DNA of 64,000 bases, taken from assembly GCA_964019055.1 (NCBI GenBank), contig OZ025207.1, positions 12,118,090 through 12,182,089 on the forward strand, read 5' to 3'. The position numbers and the translations under genes were made by a program. Below the pieces are notes generated by a model. The model had not been told where the DNA came from. It worked only from the letters and a program-made list of their open reading frames with translations, and did not search any database. Positions 12,965 to 23,700 of the stretch are shown here, piece by piece. Source of the stretch: Anthopleura xanthogrammica (Eukaryota; Cnidaria; Anthozoa; Actiniaria; Actiniidae). The number at the start of each line of letters is the position of its first letter. Position 1 is the first letter of the stretch.

Positions 12965-13667
12965 TTACTGGAGACCTTCAGGGGTATCTTTCGTTTAAAA
13001 CTCTCTCTACGCAACACTTTCAACAAAACCCTATAAAACTATATATCGTTTTAAAGCTCATATGATAAAGATTACGAAAAACATATTTTTTGAAAGCAAT
13101 TTATTAATTTGAAACGATGCCGGGGACTTAAACACAAAACGGGTACGTTCCGTAGATGTGAATTAATGGACATGGCGTTAGCGCGTATATCCAAAAGAAC
13201 TTCACTAGGTGAATTAGCGAAAGATAAACTACAAAAAGGTGTGAGTATTGACAAACACTTCGAACTACGCGGGAAATCATCTAAAAATCGAACACTTTTA
13301 ATCTCTGGTAAACTTTTAATAAGGACACAAAAAGAATGTAGAATTCCCAAAGGTATCGAAAGTATAGCGTATTCAAAACGAAAAAGAAATCAGAAAGCGC
13401 AAGAGTTTCGAAGCGTGGTAGGACACGAGTTTCATCACGCGGGAAAATCGAAAGAGTAACTGCTTCAAGTATAAGAGGATTAACGAGGATCACGACACCT
13501 TCGTTTTTGATTTATTTTCCCTTCAAATCATGTTTTTTAAAATAACTAGCGAACTTTCAAAAATTTCGAAACAATTTTTGTTCAAAAAGAAAGATTATTA
13601 TAACAACTTTTAATTAGTGAAATATTTTTTTTTAGAAACATTTTACCCGCGAAGGTCTCCAGTAACC
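12964..13667 (+). mobile_element. Candidate small DNA transposon, copy 1 (16-bp TIRs)
   Basis: The terminal inverted repeats are 'gttactggagaccttc' (12965-12979 region) and 'gaaggtctccagtaac' (13651-13666). Between them lies one plus-strand open frame, 13109-13459 if the first codon of the frame is used, with the first ATG about 57 bases later. The frame is very rich in Lys and Arg (segments KRKRNQKAQEF, GKSSKNRTLL). No transposase motif is recognised. Target-site duplications are not clear. It may be a real short element or chance inverted repeats around a non-coding segment. Confidence 0.4.
13109..13459 (+). CDS. Hypothetical basic protein in the duplicated unit, copy 1
   Basis: An open frame of up to 116 codons without a recognised family. 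The track frame begins at a TTG; the first ATG is at residue 20 (MDMALARISKRTSLGEL). The composition is strongly basic throughout, with no signal peptide or membrane segment. It lies between the inverted ends described for the candidate transposon, so it could be an element-encoded DNA-binding peptide, or simply an open frame by chance. An identical copy occurs at 15985-16335. Confidence 0.25.
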   Translation: MKRCRGLKHKTGTFRRCELMDMALARISKRTSLGELAKDKLQKGVSIDKHFELRGKSSKNRTLLISGKLLIRTQKECRIPKGIESIAYSKRKRNQKAQEFRSVVGHEFHHAGKSKE

Positions 13668-14445
13668 TTAATGAGAACCCCTCTATCAGATGGAGACTTG
13701 AGTACGCACATAAAAGAATGTCTTGATTGTATTCTTGTCAGACTCTTGCTTTTAATTTCGGAAAAGATTCTCGATTTATCTGTGGTTTGGATAAATCATA
13801 GTGGTTTGGATAAATCATAAACTATAAATCATAAATATTTTTAAAGTCATTTGTATTTTGTATTTTGTATTTTGTAAAAAAAAAAATTGTAGTGCCCCCC
13901 CCCCCCCCCCCCAATGATTTTGAGCTTCCGCCGCCGATGTTGTAAGAGATCTTTCTAACTGTTCAACATATAATAAACGATTTCTGAACTAAGTGGTAAT
14001 GTATCTGATGTTTACTGTAAGTCTAGATCGATTATGCCTAGATTGTACTGACTGGAATTTACCATTCTCGATGGGATTTGTATATTACTCATAAGAAAAT
14101 AACCCAATGGATTTCACGAATCTTGCAAGAATGTACCAGAATGGTCTGTTTAGCTAGAATTGAGATTTGTTCCTAAAAAGCGAAAGAATGATTATCACAT
14201 AATTGTTTACTAGCATTGACATTTCTTGAGTCATGTGTTAACCGACCACCTTTCGTTGGCCACCGTCGCGTTGAATTGGCATGTTATTTCCTGGTGAACC
14301 GGTCACGTTGGAAAGTCCGACCTGATTGTGTTACCCAAAACATTGTCATGTGGCACGTCTGGTCAAGCATTATTAAAGAAAGCTACCCAACACGAAATAG
14401 TTAGTTTTAGAAGCAGAGTCAGAATGATCAACGTTGCTGATTTTC

Positions 14446-14558
14446 ATGGCCGCCATGTTGGATGAATTTTACAAAAGATTTTTCAATGAATTATTTTGTT
14501 ATATCATCCAACATGGCCGCCATGTCTTTTGTTATTTCATTCTCTTGGGAAAGATTGA
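14446..14558. repeat. MITE family A, copy 3 (within duplication copy 2)
   Basis: Same sequence as the element at 11570, moved by the segmental duplication and not by transposition. The one substitution I found between the duplicates (position 14556) lies at its edge. Confidence 0.75.
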
Positions 14559-15839
14559 AAGAATTAATCTGATCAATTGTAGTTAATAGACAAACTTGAA
14601 TAAACCGAACGATCCCTCTTGTCATAGCCGCCTCGCACCGACAAACTACAAGTATTCTAACAAATATTCTAAACTGAGCTACCATCAGCTACCATTTGAC
14701 CAGTTCTTCAAAGGATTCCGCCACAATGTTCAGCTTTCAATAATTTTGAAGTATGCAAATTAGATAAGGACCGCTTACCAATCTTTAGTCAGTAGTCAAA
14801 TACATGCCCGTTCGGGTAATATTCAGGTCAAATTCCCCACTATGCGAAACTCAACTATGGTCAAATGCCCGGGATATACCCGGGGGATGGGCACCTTTGG
14901 AATTGACTCCTACATACGGTACCAAACATATATTGTTTAATTCAACTGATATGCCAGTTTTAAACTTGGGAATGATAGAAATCCGTTTTGTTTATGAAGG
15001 GAAGGATGCTTGTTTTTGATCCAAGCTAAGACATTCAGTTCCTTCATTGTGCAGCAATGACCCAGATTGATCCACTTGACCCGGACCGGCGTCATCTTTT
15101 TTCTGGACTTTTTAGGACTACAAATGATTTTGAAAACATTGGATATTGAAGCCATGAGAAGTCACGTCCGTGTAATCATGGATATACGTTTGTTTATGAA
15201 GAAAAGAATGTCTTCACTACGTTTTTTTGTTTATTTCAGGAAATAATCATTCTTTAAAGCGACCCAAACAAGAACAACACCAAAGTGTTCAAAAAAAAGA
15301 AAGATAAGATAAGATATTAAAATAAACACTACCAGAGAGAGGGCGTGGATTAAGTTACTTAGCTGGAAGATCACGTGAACAAGAGGTGGCACAGAGAATG
15401 ATAAATACAGAATGCTCTATCCCCAGTCACTAGTCGGTTCATCTGTTGAGCTGTGTGGAGCAAATTGTCCAGTGAAGCCGAACACTTTTCCCAAAGTTGT
15501 ACCACCAACGTGAACGCCCTCATAACGAGCAATATCATATAGTGAGCATGGACGGTGAGCACTTCAATTGTTTCTTTTTCTAATAATGTATAACCATTTC
15601 TATAAATATTCCAATAATGTTTCATTTCCCTATCCAAAACCTTGAGGGCCTGTTGTGCATTTTACTTATACTGCATGAACAATGAGCATTAGATCATTTG
15701 GATTAGAGCGGTTTTCATTAACCCGTGAAACAAAGTGTAGTGGTTAGAGCGTAATAGTCAGATAAACATATATAATAAAAAAGAAGAAAATTATTGTGAG
15801 GTAGTACTACATACTCTAAAGTGTGTTTCATGGGTTAAT

Positions 15840-16543
15840 GTTACTGGAGACCTTCAGGGGTATCTTTCGTTTAAAACTCTCTCTACGCAACACTTTCAAC
15901 AAAACCCTATAAAACTATATATCGTTTTAAAGCTCATATGATAAAGATTACGAAAAACATATTTTTTGAAAGCAATTTATTAATTTGAAACGATGCCGGG
16001 GACTTAAACACAAAACGGGTACGTTCCGTAGATGTGAATTAATGGACATGGCGTTAGCGCGTATATCCAAAAGAACTTCACTAGGTGAATTAGCGAAAGA
16101 TAAACTACAAAAAGGTGTGAGTATTGACAAACACTTCGAACTACGCGGGAAATCATCTAAAAATCGAACACTTTTAATCTCTGGTAAACTTTTAATAAGG
16201 ACACAAAAAGAATGTAGAATTCCCAAAGGTATCGAAAGTATAGCGTATTCAAAACGAAAAAGAAATCAGAAAGCGCAAGAGTTTCGAAGCGTGGTAGGAC
16301 ACGAGTTTCATCACGCGGGAAAATCGAAAGAGTAACTGCTTCAAGTATAAGAGGATTAACGAGGATCACGACACCTTCGTTTTTGATTTATTTTCCCTTC
16401 AAATCATGTTTTTTAAAATAACTAGCGAACTTTCAAAAATTTCGAAACAATTTTTGTTCAAAAAGAAAGATTATTATAACAACTTTTAATTAGTGAAATA
16501 TTTTTTTTTAGAAACATTTTACCCGCGAAGGTCTCCAGTAACC
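15840..16543 (+). mobile_element. Candidate small DNA transposon, copy 2
   Basis: Duplicate of the element at 12964-13667, with the same inverted ends at 15841 and 16527-16543 and the same internal basic open frame (15985-16335). It arose by the tandem duplication. Confidence 0.4.
15985..16335 (+). CDS. Hypothetical basic protein in the duplicated unit, copy 2
   Basis: Same 116-codon frame as at 13109-13459. No family is recognised. The two copies appear to be identical at the amino-acid level. Confidence 0.25.
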   Translation: MKRCRGLKHKTGTFRRCELMDMALARISKRTSLGELAKDKLQKGVSIDKHFELRGKSSKNRTLLISGKLLIRTQKECRIPKGIESIAYSKRKRNQKAQEFRSVVGHEFHHAGKSKE

Positions 16544-16741
16544 TTAATGAGAACCCCTCTATCAGATGGAGACTTGAGTACGCACATAAAAGAATGTCTT
16601 GATTGTATTCTTGTCAGACTCTTGCTTTTAATTTCGGAAAAGATTCTCGAAGTCTTTCATTTTGTCTCTACAGAACGGTACTTGGAATATCATTTGTTTG
16701 AGTGTACTGAAAAATCAATTATTTTCTTTCTCAAAATGCAG

Positions 16742-18103
16742 GAGAACACAAAGTAACTCTAGTGATATTTAGTGGTCTTCCCGATCCTGTTTGGACGGTA
16801 CATCCCCGTCATGAGAAGTTCGAAGAAATGAAAAGACATCTGGACAGCGCCAGATCCGGACGCAACACTTACCGTCACGAGCATCTGTCACCTCATCTTA
16901 GGTTCAGAGGTTTTCTCGTGCATCTCCCAGAAGCTGAATACGAAGAATTGATTGCAGGCAAGGAAACGAAAGCCTTACAAAAGCTACTGCTTGATACCAT
17001 GCCAGATGAGATAATACCAGCTACCTTGCGCCAAAAGATTTCTCAGGCCATCGAATCTGAGGCTGTATCAGCCTATTTGCCCGATGCGAGCCAAAGAGCT
17101 TCGCCTCATGGTGTTTCACAGGTTCCCAGTAAAACAACTGCCAAAACCGCTACTGACATCACCAAAATACAACATTATGCACCTAAACTTAATCTGCCAA
17201 GGTGGAACAAGTACGAGGTGATCCGTAGATATAACAACTGCTACAACTATGCAAACGGCAAAATCACCAACAGCTTTGCAACCTATACAATCCTTAACCC
17301 CTGAAGAGGTGCTCAAGGCCGCCATGAGCGATGGTTTGCTGAAGATGGATGTGCCACCAACTGCTCCGGTCCCCGAAGCACCAGAACAACCAAACTGCTT
17401 GATAGCACTCGTCGTTGCCGAAGGTAAGAAAATATTCAATCCTTCTATTCAAACAAATTCGCTGGAATCTGCGTTCTAGGAAATTTTAGACGCATTTTTA
17501 GACTGGTTTGCCACAGGTAACACAGTAATAACACTGAAGTGACTTCCAAGTAGAGAAAGTTATTTCACTTTTGGTTATAGGTCTTGAAATACGGGAGAGA
17601 ATATAAGGTCTTAAAATGAGAGCGAGAGATCTTTAAGCGGAAGAGACGGCTCTTTAAGCGGAAGAAAGTATTTGCACAAATCTTGTACTGAAGATGAATT
17701 CCTTAAATAATTCTGAGCGGCAGTTCAAACAAAAACATTGTACAAAAAAAAAAGAAAGAGTTTCCTTGTTACAACTGTTGTTAGAGCGTTCTACTTTTTT
17801 GGAGCTCAACATTTTGGAAGCTATAGTTTGTGTCATGACGTTTATCACTTTCCCTTTTTTTCTTGCTGTTTAGGAGTCGATTTCCATATGTATCGTCTTG
17901 ACAACAATGGACTCTGGTCTCAAAAGCCTGGAGGTACTGCTGCCACAAACCTTGATGGAGACGGAAAATTAATCGAGGATCCAAGAACAGCTGCCAACCT
18001 TCCCATTGCACCTGATTACAAGTTTGTCTCTTTTATGCAGATTTTTACAAATATAATAGAGGGTCCGATTTCCCCACCAGAACACTCCAAAGGGAAATCT
18101 TAA
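16742..18103 (+). pseudogene. NNCYNYAN-family uncharacterised gene, 3' exons, frameshifted
   Basis: Two exons are visible: 16742-17423 (after 'caaaatgcag') and 17874-18103 (after 'tgctgtttag'). They join in phase 1 to give VVAEG|VDFHMYRLDNN. The first exon opens with HKVTLVIFSGLPDPVW and LRFRGFLVHLP, and reaches RRYNNCYNYANGKITNSFA. There the frame breaks: the original frame stops at 17302, while the +1 frame continues as QPIQSLTPEEVLKAAM to the splice donor. Loss of two bases ('ca') in 'tttgcaacc' would explain it. The second exon has SQKPGGTAATNLDGDGK and ends KGKS-stop. I recall similar uncharacterised proteins in bacteria and marine invertebrates (memory only). The 5' exon, expected to end in phase 1, was not found; the fresh duplication lies just upstream. 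It may be a pseudogene, a null allele or a base-calling error. Confidence 0.6.
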
Positions 18104-18687
18104 GCTAGAGTTTAACTTAAGAGAATGTCGTGGTCTCATCACGTCAAGTGCTCAATATATTCATTGACCTTTTCCAGTTTAGACTTAATGATATACAACG
18201 TAAATGATAAATTTAATGTGCATGTTGAACTTTTTTTAAGACTAAGTCAGTATATTGTATCCGATATATATATGATATCGTATTTTTTTAGAAGGTAAAT
18301 TGTCAATGTTCATGATCAATTTTGATAGGCTGAGAATGTATTTTTTTTTCAATTAATCTCAACTGGATTCACTAGAAACAGAGAGACTTTACATGTTGTA
18401 TGCATAGCTTCTTGGAAGATTATAATAACAATTACATAGATTGCTAGTAGACGTTTCTAAAAGAAACTGTGAAAAAACGATTTGGCCAAATAAACAATTT
18501 ATATAAATAAGTATTCGACTGTTACTGTGTGAGTTATTCCTGTGCAGTGAACACTGGATATCTTCATAAATTACCGACAAAGACCTCACAAAATCGTTAA
18601 AATGCGGGTTTTCCTTAGTATATCCCTGTTCTGAATCTAACCGCTCAATCCATATTTATGTCATATACACCTATATACATAATAAAA

Positions 18688-18995
18688 AGCTATTTCAAAA
18701 ACCGTTGAATACTGAATACTGCATACTGGATACTGCATACTGAATAGTGCATTCCAAGACCAAAGGGCATTGTGGGTCTCATTAATAAAAAATAAAAAGT
18801 AAATATACAGCGATTTGCTCTCTATATGTCAGTAGTATATTGTTTCGGATGAAATGCACTAAAAATAAAATAAATAATTATTGTTTATTTTACTTTAGAC
18901 AATATTACATGACCCAAAATGCATTTCGGTCTTGGAATGCACTATTCAGTATGCAGTATATTCAGTATTCAACGTTTTTTGAAATAGCTGTATAT
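18688..18995. repeat. Foldback element, about 305 bp
   Basis: 'agctatttcaaaaaccgttg' plus a run of 'aatactgcatactg' at the left is mirrored by 'cagtatgcagtatattcag' and 'tttttgaaatagct' at the right. The inner arms 'gtgcattccaagaccaaag' and 'cggtcttggaatgcac' also pair. From 18104 to 18687 lies the probable 3' UTR and AT-rich sequence with no other gene. Confidence 0.7.
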
Positions 18996-19317
18996 CTACA
19001 TTTCTATATACGCAATACATCTATCCACCGCATAGACACGATATACACATAGAGGCATAGACATTTATGTTTATAAAGATGCAGATACGTAGCCTTACTG
19101 CAGGACAATTGAAACAACAAGGTACACTCGGCTGGACAGGTTAATCCATCACGATGAAGGATTTAGATTCCTGAGAGCATTACGAGGTTCAACTCCATAT
19201 TTTTAAAAAGCTAAGAAAAACCTGTTTGCAATGATAAGACAGTTATAGGAACATCTAGATTATTCTGTAGTTTCTCATCAGCAGAAAAACGATGGATACA
19301 CTTACTAGAATACTTGG

Positions 19318-19505
19318 CAACTTGTTGTTGATCATGGGCTTTAATCACGCGGCGGCCATATTTGTTGAAACAATGGGTTCTGAATCCCTTGGGTCCCCTT
19401 GCCCTCGCTTTGAGGCGTTTCAGAATGTTCCAAACAAAGCCGGGTTTTTCTTTCATAGAAATAAACATGGCCGCCGTGTGATAAAAGCCCATAAGCAATA
19501 TAAGA
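19318..19505. repeat. Foldback element around 'cggcggccat'
   Basis: 'atgggctttaatcacgcgg' with 'cggccatatttgtt' at the left pairs with 'aacatggccgccgtgtgat' and 'aaaagcccat' at the right. Inner arms 'gcgtttcagaatgttccaaa' and 'ttgaaacaatgggttctga' pair imperfectly. No coding content was recognised. Confidence 0.6.
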
Positions 19506-19582
19506 TGTCGATGATTGATTCAAAACGATCCTTTAACATGTGTCAGACTTTTGATTTTTAAGTCAATTCATTCTTCCTAAGG

Positions 19583-19915
19583 GAGCATTCATTTTTTAGG
19601 AGGGGGGGCGGGGGGCGGAGGAATTAGAGGAATCAAATAGAAAAAAAATGCTAGCCCCCATGGTAAGGAATTGAATATTTCGATTCGATAACCCCCCCCC
19701 CCCCCCCACTTCCAAATATAAAAATTTTCTAGCCCCCCCCCCCCAGAAAACGACTAAAAAAAAAAAAAACACTGTATTTTTATTCATGACCCCCCCCTGG
19801 TTCAACGTTTAAAAAAATGTGACCCCCCCTTTTTATCTAGTAATTTTTTAATGACCCCCCCCCCCTAATTCCTCCGCCCCCCCCTCCTCCTAAAAAATGA
19901 ATGCTCCCTAAGGAA
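19583..19915. repeat. G/C-tract foldback element, about 330 bp
   Basis: The left end 'gggagcattcattttttagg' followed by a G-rich run and 'cggaggaattag' is mirrored by 'ctaattcctccgcc', a C-rich run and 'ctaaaaaatgaatgctccc'. Several poly-C tracts of 7-17 bases lie inside. The strand asymmetry (G tracts left, C tracts right) is what a foldback of a poly-G element would give. Confidence 0.75.
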
Positions 19916-20059
19916 CTTTTTGTTGAGTTAGCAAATTTTCCTTCAACCATCCTTCCTTCTATCCTGCTTTCCGCTGTATTTTTTTAGCTTTGGTCTTTTT
20001 GGCTCCCATTCGGGCCTTTTATTGGATTTTTTGACTGTCCCCTCCCCCTCAGTATTCTA

Positions 20060-20200
20060 TAATGCCCCGGAGAATAATGCCCCAGCTTTGCCCCAATCTC
20101 GTTCCCAGAGCCCTTATTTCTTACTGCGCATGCTCGAGCGCACAGTAAGAAAGAAGGGCTCTGGGATAAAGATTGTGTTTGCCCCAGCTACCCCCTCCCC
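20060..20200. repeat. Short perfect-arm palindrome
   Basis: 'cccagagcccttatttctta' and 'agaaagaagggctctggg' pair around 'ctgcgcatgctcgagcgcacag', with outer partial arms 'gccccaatctcgtt' and 'gataaagattgtg'. It lies about 600 bp upstream of the CYLD start. 20200-20755 is presumably the CYLD promoter/5' UTR region; no TATA box is evident. Confidence 0.55.
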
Positions 20201-20755
20201 TCCCCTACCCCCCCCAACCGATCTCTGGTGAGGAATTTGGCGAGGCGAACACTACAAAAACAATCGTGAGACAGCACTGAAAGATCTCAATCAGAGAGTC
20301 AATGGATCGTGATGTTGATTATTTTTAGCAGCCACTTCATCTCGGTCATGTGGACACGGATCAGCACTTTTTTCGCTGATTCCAAATAATTTATATTGAA
20401 AAGAATATTACTAAAACAAGAAAATAATTCTAATACATATTACATGGAGTTGATTTGCAAACAGATAAAAAAAATAGAAATAATCTGTGAGGGAAAAAGG
20501 GTATTTTATAAAGGTTTCCTTGTTTGTCACAAGCACCCTCCCCTCCCCTATTACCTTAGAGATATATGCGTATTTAGCATTTAGCATGATGATGTAATGC
20601 TTGAAAAATAGAAACTGAAAGCACCGGGACGAGGCTTGAAGGGAATTTCCCAAAATGGCGGAAGTGGAGTGCACTACAACGATCACAACTAAAGAAAGAT
20701 CTATGAAGATGTTCTTCATTTAATGCTCTGATCGAGCCTTAGGGATATACTAAAC

Positions 20756-23700
20756 ATGGATGGACAGCTTGAAAAATATATTTTAACGAACGATCGAGTG
20801 GGGGAACACCTCGATAAAGGTTGGTTATCGAGTAAAACAATTCCTACACAACTACTTCGTGGTGAAATCTTCGAGGCTTTGCCTGAATTTGAGCAACCAG
20901 TGGATAATGAAAAAATCGCCCTACAAGCCGCGTTGAATCAAAGTATTAAACTAGTATGTCCTACCTTGGAAGTGTCTAAAATTACGAACAGCGAAGCAGA
21001 CTTGCTTTTGGCCATATCTTCAACGGAGGAAAGGTTTCGTACTTACCGAGAAAGAAATCGGTTGGCTGCTGGAAAATCGTTGGATCATGGCTCCAAGGTG
21101 TTTGTCAAAGTAAATAATTTACCTATGGAATTTCCAGGTGTAATTTGGTACAAAGGTACTGTACCTACAAATAAAGGAACTATGTTTGGTGTCGAACTAC
21201 TGGGAAAGGTATACAGACTTAGCATCATGCATGGTTGCATAATTTTGTTGTCAGTATTCGTAAAATGCTTTAAGATATAAGAAAATAACATTTAGGTGTT
21301 TAGTAAGTTTAATAACTGTGTGTTAAGTGACTGAAGTTTTTCTTTTTCTACTCCTAAGATATATGTCAGTATTTCTTTTCATGAAAGTGTAATATTTTTC
21401 TTATGAACTCTATATCTGGTACTATGTTGTTGACATCTGATTGGAGTTTATATGTAAGCTACTTGTATAATTACAGCGTTTTTTGTATGTGGAAAATTTA
21501 CAGTACCGACTTACAGTAGGTACACGATACGACATGCCGTAACATTAAAACGGTTTCCCATTGTATTCCAGTAATTGCTGGTTTTCACATGACGTCATAG
21601 CCACCATCTTGGTTGAACTTTACAAAAGATTCGTAATCAGTCTCTTTTATTATATCAACCAACATGGTCTCCATGTCTTTTGTTTTTATATTCTCTTGGG
21701 AACGATTGCAAGCTAGCAATTCATCCAATTACAATACTAAGTTACAGCTACGGTAAGATACGATACGGAACCTTACATTACAGCTACTGTATGATTTTGC
21801 CGTATTGTTTCACACTCATACCAAAACCGCTCTACCATTGTTCTTCCATTTGATTATAAGAGAGGATTGGTTAGAGCATTGCTCATGTTTGTGCTGCCCA
21901 GACAACTCCATGAACCTAGACATTGCACATTTTCTTTTGTTGAGGCTGAGTTTGACTGAGTTGGAAATTCTTCTGTAACTGCAATATACTTGTTATTTTG
22001 TTATATTCTTTTTAGGGATCTGAAGGACAGGGTACATGTGATGGTACATTTAGAAATAAAAGATACTTTGATTGTCCACAAGACCAGGGTGTCTTTGTCC
22101 CATTGGATAAATTGCGTCCTCGACAAGATCAAGATAAGTCTCCTAAGAAGGAAGCAACATTATTATCTACCATAAAGGGAGGCCTAAAAGATATGATGCC
22201 ATCATTTTCAAGCAGAGATTCTTCAGAATCTGCAGTAAGAAACATGGCAAAAGAACATAAGTTAAAAATTGACCAGAGAGTTGTTGTATTCCGAGAGGAT
22301 GACGGTCATAAGGAGCCACTGAGGGGGACAGTGCGGTATATAACTGAAAAAATAGATTGTTATGGTGATTTTCCCATTGGAATAGAACTGGTAATCTACT
22401 TTTATAACTTTTACATTAATCATAGAAATAGCAGCAATAATTAAATCTTATACAGCTGTAGCACGGACGGTTTTTATAGCAAAACCCAGCATGGCTGCAG
22501 TATTTTCTTAAACTGTACAATCAATAGTCATTGATATCATACACCAGATATCCAGCCACAATTCCAGGTATCTGGTCTAATATAATTTTGTATCCATCTG
22601 TTGGTAGTGTTGGTGCTTATGTCAGCCAATACACTGTTGATCATCAGTACTGGGACCGAAAGGGTACATGTCTAGACATTCTCATGCAAGTTACCCTCAA
22701 CAGCTTATACCAAACAATGAGTTGTAATTGAAATTTTATTGATGCCATTAAATAACCTCTAGGCAGGTCAAAGTCAGGTCATGGTTAACACAGAGATTGA
22801 ATTGGTTGAATTCTCACATGGTAACTAATTGAATGACTCACTGATTGATTGTTTCATTTGTAGGATAAAAGAGAGGGAAGTGGTACTGGTATGTTCAGAG
22901 GAGCACAACGATTTGTATGTAAAAAGGACTATGCATTGTTTAAACCAGTAACTACTATCATTCCAGAGGAAGAATATGATGACTCTAAACAAGCGAACAT
23001 TTACCCTGTTGCTGATAGATTAGGTCAAAGTGATGGTTTCTTTGGAGCATCATTAGGTTATCATGAAGCCAACTCTGGATCCAAAAAATTTGGTATGTCA
23101 AACAACTGTTGTGATGAATATTGTGTTGTAACCAGTAAATAACATCCACATATACTTACACCCATATTCATAATAATTATCATTATGCAAACCAGGCAAC
23201 TAACTATAATGCGATGGGTTTGAGCTAGTAAATTTTTGATCAACAGCAGCCAAAAAACCCAGACGGCTTGGGCTGTGTTGGTCGCATAAGTATGGAAATG
23301 GGTGTAAACTAACAAACCTGCCAAAACTGAAATCAAAACAGGAGTTACTGATGTAAATTAGCTGTAATGTGATACAAATTGTTTTTTTCTTTTTTCTTGA
23401 AAATTGCTTAGAAAATGGAGGGATTAAAAGGTCAAACTCTGCAACATCCATTTCATCATCCTTGATGACAAGTGAAGAAGAGCAAAAGAGAATACTAGAA
23501 GACATTAAAGCCAAGCAAAGATCAAAACCTGAAAATCAAATTGATGGATTGGATAAACCAGTTAAAGATGAGCATTTGAGTTTTGAAGATGAACACTTTA
23601 AAAAAAGTCCCAAAGTGAATTCAGAATGGCCACAGCCACACTCAACTGGGCACTCAACATTCTATCAGCCAAGGGACAGGGCGCCTGCACCTTGTCATGA

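Larger units (their letters stand above)
10908..13774 (+). repeat. Tandem segmental duplication, copy 1 (about 2.87 kb)
   Basis: The sequence from 'tgtggtttggataaatcata' to 'gaaaagattctcga' is repeated head-to-tail at 13781-16650. The offset is 2874 bp before the poly-C tract and 2876 bp after it (16 C here, 18 C in copy 2). By eye the only other difference I found is C at 11680 against T at 14556. Inside are a family-A MITE, a small foldback, a candidate TIR element and several short open frames that I do not recognise. Confidence 0.95.
13781..16650 (+). repeat. Tandem segmental duplication, copy 2
   Basis: This is the second head-to-tail copy. The junction with copy 1 carries six extra bases 'tttatc' (13775-13780) that match neither flank. 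The copy ends at 'gattctcga' (about 16650), and the unique sequence 'agtctttcattttgtc' follows, 91 bp before the first visible exon of the NNCYNYAN gene. Near-identity means either a very recent duplication or a haplotype/assembly artefact. Confidence 0.95.
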
